Below are positions 48,136-52,440 of a stretch of 52,440 nucleotides of DNA, piece by piece. The position numbers were made by a program, and so were the translations under genes. This DNA is from an uncultured Oscillospiraceae bacterium (GTDB lineage Bacteria; Bacillota; Clostridia; Oscillospirales; Acutalibacteraceae), in the NCBI GenBank assembly GCA_905193225.1, contig CAJJNV010000013.1:1-52440 (forward strand). The letters are read 5' to 3'. The stretch's first letter is position 1, and each line of letters opens with the position of its first letter. The notes beneath the pieces were generated by a model. That model was not told the origin of the DNA. It worked only from the letters and a program-made list of their open reading frames with translations, and did no database searches.

Positions 48136-49548
48136 TCATTCCTCCGCAAAAATTTTAACTGATAAGATATTTTTTGTGTTCTTGTCGGCCTCGTATCCGG
48201 CATTTACGCCGTCGGGTTCGGAAAGAACCAAAGTAGAGTCCGATTCGAGAATCAAAAAGCTTTGCCGCTGTTTTTCGGTGAACTTTTTTTCGTTCCAAAG
48301 CTTTTTCAGGGTTTTTGTACAGCCCCGTTTTTTAAGGGTTATCTTGTCGCCCGAAAGCCGTGTTCTCAGGATAACTGTGTTGGATATTTTATCACGGTCG
48401 AGCACATTATATGATAACAGACTGTTAATTTTTTGACAACCGTTTATTTCGGCTTTTTCAAATTTTTCTCCCCTGCGGATTTCCACCCTTTTTCCCTTGG
48501 CAAAAATCACCGCATCGCCCTTCGAAAGGTCGATTTTTTTGTAAAATGACTGCGGAAGAGGGTCTTTCTGACAAGCAACAGTCAGCCTTCCGTCTTTAAA
48601 AACCGCCTTTTTGCCGTCCCTTAGATTTACCGCTTTGCCGGTATCAAGGCTGTCGTTTAGCCGGCTTACAAGAGAATAATCCACCGTGCTTTTTTTGAAC
48701 AGCCCTTCGAGAAAGAACTTCAGCACCCTCATTCTCAGCCCTTCGTCAAGGGACAAAAGCTTTGCCGTGTCCAGCGAAACTGTTGTGTTTTGCGCGTCCT
48801 GCGGGAAGGGCTTCTCCGCGCAGTCTGAAAGCGCCTTTTGCGCCGCCCTTTCAATAAATCCCTGCTCCCCGGCCGCAATGGCTGCCGAGCGGGATACCGC
48901 CCGTTCAAAACCGGGATTGAGTTTTTTAAAAAGGGGTATAATGTTGTTTCTGATAAAGTTGCGGCTGTAATCGTCGCAAAGGTTGGTGCTGTCGGTGACG
49001 AAATCAAGGCCCTGCTTTTTGCAAAAAGCCTCCACCTCGTCCCGGGAACATTCTATAAGGGGACGTATGATGTTTTCTCTTACCGGCGGGATGCCGCAAA
49101 GGCCCTTCGTTCCCGCTCCTCGGCTTAAATGCAGAAGCACCGTCTCGGCATTGTCCGAAAGGGTGTGGGCGGTGGCGATTTTTCCGCCCTTTGCGCAGCT
49201 TTCAAAATAATCGTATCTGATGCGCCGTCCCGCCTCCTCAAGACCCATACGATGCTCCTTTGCATAGGCCGGTGCATCGGCTTTAAGGCATAAAAACGGG
49301 ATGCTTCGCTGTCTTGCAAGGCTCTCGGCAAAAGCCTCGTCATTGTCCCCTTCCTCTCCCCTTATGCCGTGGTTAATGTGAGCGGCAAAAAGCGAAAGGG
49401 AGTATTGCTCCTTTAAAAGGTAAAGCGCCTCAAGAAGAGCCGAGGAATCGGCTCCGCCCGACAGTCCGACCACCACCCGGTCGCCCTTTTCAAGCATATG
49501 ATGCTTCTCGATGGTGCGCCGCACCTTTTCGACAAAATCAATATTCAT
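48136..49548 (-). CDS. tilS: tRNA(Ile)-lysidine synthetase
   Basis: Converts C34 of the CAU anticodon of tRNA-Ile to lysidine. The 470-residue product has the ATP-pyrophosphatase loop VVGLSGGADSSALLEAL, the AAHINHGIRG and IATAHTLSDNAETVLL motifs, and C-terminal TilS domains (LSGDKITLKKRGCTKTLKKLWNEKKF). It overlaps dnaB by 11 bases. Confidence 0.95.
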   Translation of the reverse strand: MNIDFVEKVRRTIEKHHMLEKGDRVVVGLSGGADSSALLEALYLLKEQYSLSLFAAHINHGIRGEEGDNDEAFAESLARQRSIPFLCLKADAPAYAKEHRMGLEEAGRRIRYDYFESCAKGGKIATAHTLSDNAETVLLHLSRGAGTKGLCGIPPVRENIIRPLIECSRDEVEAFCKKQGLDFVTDSTNLCDDYSRNFIRNNIIPLFKKLNPGFERAVSRSAAIAAGEQGFIERAAQKALSDCAEKPFPQDAQNTTVSLDTAKLLSLDEGLRMRVLKFFLEGLFKKSTVDYSLVSRLNDSLDTGKAVNLRDGKKAVFKDGRLTVACQKDPLPQSFYKKIDLSKGDAVIFAKGKRVEIRRGEKFEKAEINGCQKINSLLSYNVLDRDKISNTVILRTRLSGDKITLKKRGCTKTLKKLWNEKKFTEKQRQSFLILESDSTLVLSEPDGVNAGYEADKNTKNILSVKIFAEE

Positions 49549-50905
49549 TGTATTCTTTCTTTTCTATGGTGAGAAAACGTGCAAACCGTCCGTCCCAGTA
49601 CATATCCACCGTACCGGTCTCGCCGTGGCGGTGTTTTGCGATTATGACCTGAGCGGCGTTTTGATCAACTTCCTCGCCCTCGCTGCCGTCGGTATAGTAT
49701 CCCGGGCGGTGGAGCATTATAACAATGTCGGCGTCCTGCTCAATGGCGCCCGATTCTCTAAGGTCTGAAAGCTGAGGAATGTGGGACACCCCTCGTCCCG
49801 TACCCGCGCGGGAAAGCTGAGAACACACAACCACCGGGATGGCCAGCTCCTTGGCCATAATTTTAAGGTCTCTGGTCATTTCCTGAACCTGAACGGCGCG
49901 GTTGTCGGATTTTGTGACCGCCGTAAGAAGCTGAAGGTAGTCGATAAAAACAACATCGGGCTTGTTGCGCCGCACCTTGGCCTTTATCTGCTGAACGGTA
50001 ATGGCCGAGGATTCGTCAACAAAAATCTGAGCATTGTAAAGCTCTCCGGCGGCGGTGGCTATTCTGTCCCACTCGTCGGGAGTAAGGCCGCCCTTTCTCA
50101 GCCGGTTAATTCCAACCGATGAGTCCAGCGACAAAAGCCTTTGTGCAAGCTGATCTCTGGACATTTCCAGTGAGAAAAAGGCCACTCTTTTGCCGGCCTT
50201 TGCGGCGTTTCGGGCGAGATTGAGAATAAAGCTGGTCTTTCCCATACCCGGTCTTGCGCCGACGATTATAAGGTCGGATTTGTTAAGTCCGCCGATTATG
50301 CTGTCGACATCGGAAAAGCCGGTGGGTATTCCGGCCAGCTTTTTGCGCTGCTCGGGATCGTCCAAGGCGCTTAAATGGTCGATGGTCTCGGTGGCAAGAA
50401 TGTCCTTTATCATAACAAGGTCGGAGTTTTCCTGACCCTGGCGGATGTTGTATATTTTCTGCTCGGCCGCATCAAGCAAAAGCTCGGCCGTGCCCTCTCC
50501 CTCGGTGGCCGATGAGGCTATCTCCCGACCCGCCTTTATGAGCGAGCGGATGAGAGATTTTTCATAAACCACATTGGCATAATATCCGACGTTTGCAACC
50601 GAAGGAACGGTTTGCGCCAGCTGGGCCAGATATTCCTTTCCGCCGGCCTGCTCGTAAAGCCCGGAGGAACGCAGCTCCTCAAGAATGGTAACAAAGTCCA
50701 TGGGCTTGTTGAGCTGAGCCATTCCGAAAAGGGTGCTGAAAATTGCCTTGTGTTGAGGAAGGTAAAAGTGATCGGGCTTAAGCTCGGCCACCTTTTCGTC
50801 ATTCATACAATTAGGATCAAGAAGCACCGCTCCGAGCACCGATTGCTCGGAATCGAGGCTGTAAGGAAGATTAAGCCCGTCGAGGGCGGTATCAAATTCG
50901 GCCAT
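49538..50905 (-). CDS. dnaB: Replicative DNA helicase
   Basis: Hexameric 5'-3' helicase (DnaC in Bacillus terms). The 455-residue product has the N-terminal domain (about 12-115) and a RecA-like domain with Walker A GARPGMGKTSF, Walker B VVFIDYLQLL and the sensor segment VVCSQLSRAG. No intein is present. GGGAG lies eight bases before the ATG. Promoter at 51012-51040. It heads dnaB-tilS-hpt-ftsH. Confidence 0.96.
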   Translation of the reverse strand: MAEFDTALDGLNLPYSLDSEQSVLGAVLLDPNCMNDEKVAELKPDHFYLPQHKAIFSTLFGMAQLNKPMDFVTILEELRSSGLYEQAGGKEYLAQLAQTVPSVANVGYYANVVYEKSLIRSLIKAGREIASSATEGEGTAELLLDAAEQKIYNIRQGQENSDLVMIKDILATETIDHLSALDDPEQRKKLAGIPTGFSDVDSIIGGLNKSDLIIVGARPGMGKTSFILNLARNAAKAGKRVAFFSLEMSRDQLAQRLLSLDSSVGINRLRKGGLTPDEWDRIATAAGELYNAQIFVDESSAITVQQIKAKVRRNKPDVVFIDYLQLLTAVTKSDNRAVQVQEMTRDLKIMAKELAIPVVVCSQLSRAGTGRGVSHIPQLSDLRESGAIEQDADIVIMLHRPGYYTDGSEGEEVDQNAAQVIIAKHRHGETGTVDMYWDGRFARFLTIEKKEYNEY

Positions 50906-51011
50906 AAAAGCAACTCCCGTGAAATGTTTTTCCGCAAAAGCGGCAGATATAAAGGTAAATATAAAACTATAAAAACAAACACTTACTCAGTTTATACATT
51001 TATATACATAC

Positions 51012-51040
51012 ATTATAGCACATTAAATTTCCTCGGTCAA
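51012..51040 (-). promoter_or_regulatory. dnaB operon promoter
   Basis: On the minus strand TTGACC (51040-51035), 17 bases, perfect TATAAT (51017-51012). Confidence 0.8.
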
Positions 51041-51177
51041 GCACATTAAGGCCTCTTAAATTTCCCCTGTCAAATGCCCTGATAAGCTAAAGATTCTGAC
51101 AAAGAAATTTGGCGGACGGCTGCTTTTGCTAACTGCATAAAATTTCTAAAAACCAGCAATAATTTTTTAAAAATTGC

Positions 51178-51205
51178 TTGCATTTTTGAAAATCTATGAT
51201 ACAAT
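51178..51205 (+). promoter_or_regulatory. Promoter of the secreted protein at 51259
   Basis: TTGCAT (51178-51183), 16 bases, TACAAT (51200-51205), about 47 bases before the GGAGG site. Confidence 0.55.
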
Positions 51206-51258
51206 GCAATTGAGAAAGATGAATTTCTTTCACGAAATAAATTTTGGAGGAAAACAGA

Positions 51259-52440
51259 ATGAAAAACTTAAGAAAAGTTCTTTCGGTAGTGCTTGCTGTT
51301 GCAATGATGGCTTGCTCTATGGTTATTGCCGCTTCTCCGGCAAGCGCCGAGGGCGAAGCTTATGCAACCATCAAAAGCTGGGGAATTACTGAATTCAACA
51401 ATTTTGACGGCAGCGGGCTGACTTCCGATGCACCTCACGAGGTTCTTGCCCGTGATAAGTCGGTCGGTTGGAAGGGCTATGCCATTTACGGTATGGCTTC
51501 CGGTAACGTTGTTACCATCAAAGCCGGCTCGACCTATGTTTTCGAGCTTGATCTTGACTACAACGGTCTTTATGTACCCGGCAGAGATCCTGATGAGAAC
51601 GCTCTTATCGCCGACTTCTACATTCAGGATTACGACCACTGCGTAGAGTGGGCAGTATCCGCCAACAGCCTTCAGGCTGCCATTGACGAGGGCAAATTCG
51701 GATACACTTCCGACGGTGTACGTTATGTCACCGTTTCGGGCGAGGTCACCATCCCCACCGAGATTGGCGGAGAGACCCTTTCTTCCGAGGTGGGCGGAGA
51801 GGCCCGTCTCTGGACCCGCGGTATTATCGATTACAGAGCCATCAACATGAGAGTTTACGATGCTAATGACATTCTCGGTGATCCCGTTGGTGAATGGTGC
51901 TTCGGCGACTATGATGCCGCCAACGACGAAACCGGCATCCGCACCAATCCTTACATCGAAAACGGCAACTACACCCTTCCCAGAGGTTTCCGTGTAATGC
52001 GCGGCGACTTTGCAGAGCCTAAGCTTGCTCTGGGCGGAGCAACCCATCAGGTTACCGCCGGACAGTATGCAGCCAAATACGATCTCCTGTTTGACGGAGT
52101 TTTCTGCGGAGACGATGATGTTCTCGCAACCCTGTCCGTTAAAAATGAGGCCGGCGAAACCGTCGCAACCAAGGACGTTAAAAAGGCCGACACCACCCGT
52201 ACCATCAAGGACAGCGAAGGCGGCAACACCACCGGCTCGTTCTATGACGGAAGCGCAGTTATTGACCTTCCCTTTGCCGCTGCTGCAGACGGCAAATACA
52301 CCATCGAGGTGTACACCACCGGCAAGGCCAACATAACCGTCAACACCGTAGGATTCACCGCAGTTATCCCTGCCGAGAGAATTGCCGAGGTTAAAGAAGC
52401 CATCGACGCCATCGGTGAAGTTAAATATGATCCCGACATC
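51259..52440 (+). CDS. Large secreted protein, 3' end beyond the window
   Basis: An open frame of at least 394 codons with no stop before the window edge. It begins MKNLRKVLSVVLAVAMMACS, a signal peptide with likely cleavage after SPASA. The mature part is acidic, rich in Asp, Gly and aromatics, with beta-type segments. Near the edge it enters a helix-like motif (RIAEVKEAIDAIGEVKYD) of the kind repeated in surface proteins with AIDAIG units. GGAGG lies eight bases upstream. Codon choice is strongly C-ending, suggesting high expression. No family is assigned; a cell-surface or carbohydrate-active role is possible. Confidence 0.85.
   Translation, partial: MKNLRKVLSVVLAVAMMACSMVIAASPASAEGEAYATIKSWGITEFNNFDGSGLTSDAPHEVLARDKSVGWKGYAIYGMASGNVVTIKAGSTYVFELDLDYNGLYVPGRDPDENALIADFYIQDYDHCVEWAVSANSLQAAIDEGKFGYTSDGVRYVTVSGEVTIPTEIGGETLSSEVGGEARLWTRGIIDYRAINMRVYDANDILGDPVGEWCFGDYDAANDETGIRTNPYIENGNYTLPRGFRVMRGDFAEPKLALGGATHQVTAGQYAAKYDLLFDGVFCGDDDVLATLSVKNEAGETVATKDVKKADTTRTIKDSEGGNTTGSFYDGSAVIDLPFAAAADGKYTIEVYTTGKANITVNTVGFTAVIPAERIAEVKEAIDAIGEVKYDPDI

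Noticed and set aside
1..52440. CRISPR arrays, insertion sequences, rRNA genes
   Set aside because: No regularly spaced identical repeats with unique spacers, no transposase and no rRNA sequence were noticed.

Overview
The window reads as a chromosomal segment of a spore-forming, low-to-mid GC member of the Bacillota, class Clostridia, probably an Oscillospirales/Ruminococcaceae-type gut anaerobe. Evidence for this: a T-box leader on the ilv genes, GerW (YtfJ), ScpA/ScpB next to an M50 protease, a DUF6062/YhbY/MtaB group, a type I dockerin protein, and AGGAGG ribosome binding sites throughout. Six copies of the parS centromere palindrome, a ParB-like gene, rsmG and a dnaB-tilS-hpt-ftsH block suggest, but do not prove, a position fairly near the replication origin.

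Layout. 0.6-2.1 kb: rny, with a divergent promoter pair that also drives an unexplained small transcript. 2.7-5.6 kb: a minus-strand operon DUF6062-rdgB-yhbY-mtaB. 5.7-10.6 kb: argF, a lipoprotein, a diguanylate cyclase and a membrane protein. 10.85-13.2 kb: a plus-strand HTH-membrane regulator, a secreted anchored protein and rsmG. 13.2-18.0 kb: lepA, then M50 protease-scpA-scpB-gerW. 18.6 kb: a very acidic Cys-rich small membrane protein. 19-26.5 kb: a DUF815 ATPase and ilvB-ilvN-ilvC-ilvD behind a valine-type T-box. 26.7-31.9 kb: a ParB-like protein with an altered CTPase motif, tRNA-Val(GAC), a transglutaminase-dockerin protein, and mgtE behind a long structured leader. 32.1-33.4 kb: a DacF-like carboxypeptidase. 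34.1-41.4 kb: a phage-derived head and DNA-packaging cassette (small and large terminase, portal, protease/scaffold, major capsid, three neck-type genes) with no tail, lysis, integrase or replication genes. 41.9-50.9 kb: nrdR behind a sugar ABC ATPase, a TVP38-type membrane protein, a DUF1858 protein, ftsH, hpt, tilS and dnaB. 51.26 kb to the edge: the start of a large secreted protein.

Most unusual features. (1) A family of intergenic elements, three complete copies and one truncated, whose inverted repeats nest into a four-way junction with almost no unpaired bases; two of the arms covary between copies. (2) The tail-less capsid cassette, intact and host-like in word use, with a parS site inside it. 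(3) Six parS sites, two sharing a 17-base flank and one lying inside a coding region, together with a ParB-like protein whose conserved CTP-handling motif is replaced. (4) The mgtE leader, which can form mutually exclusive helices and contains small reading frames. No CRISPR array, insertion sequence or rRNA was seen.
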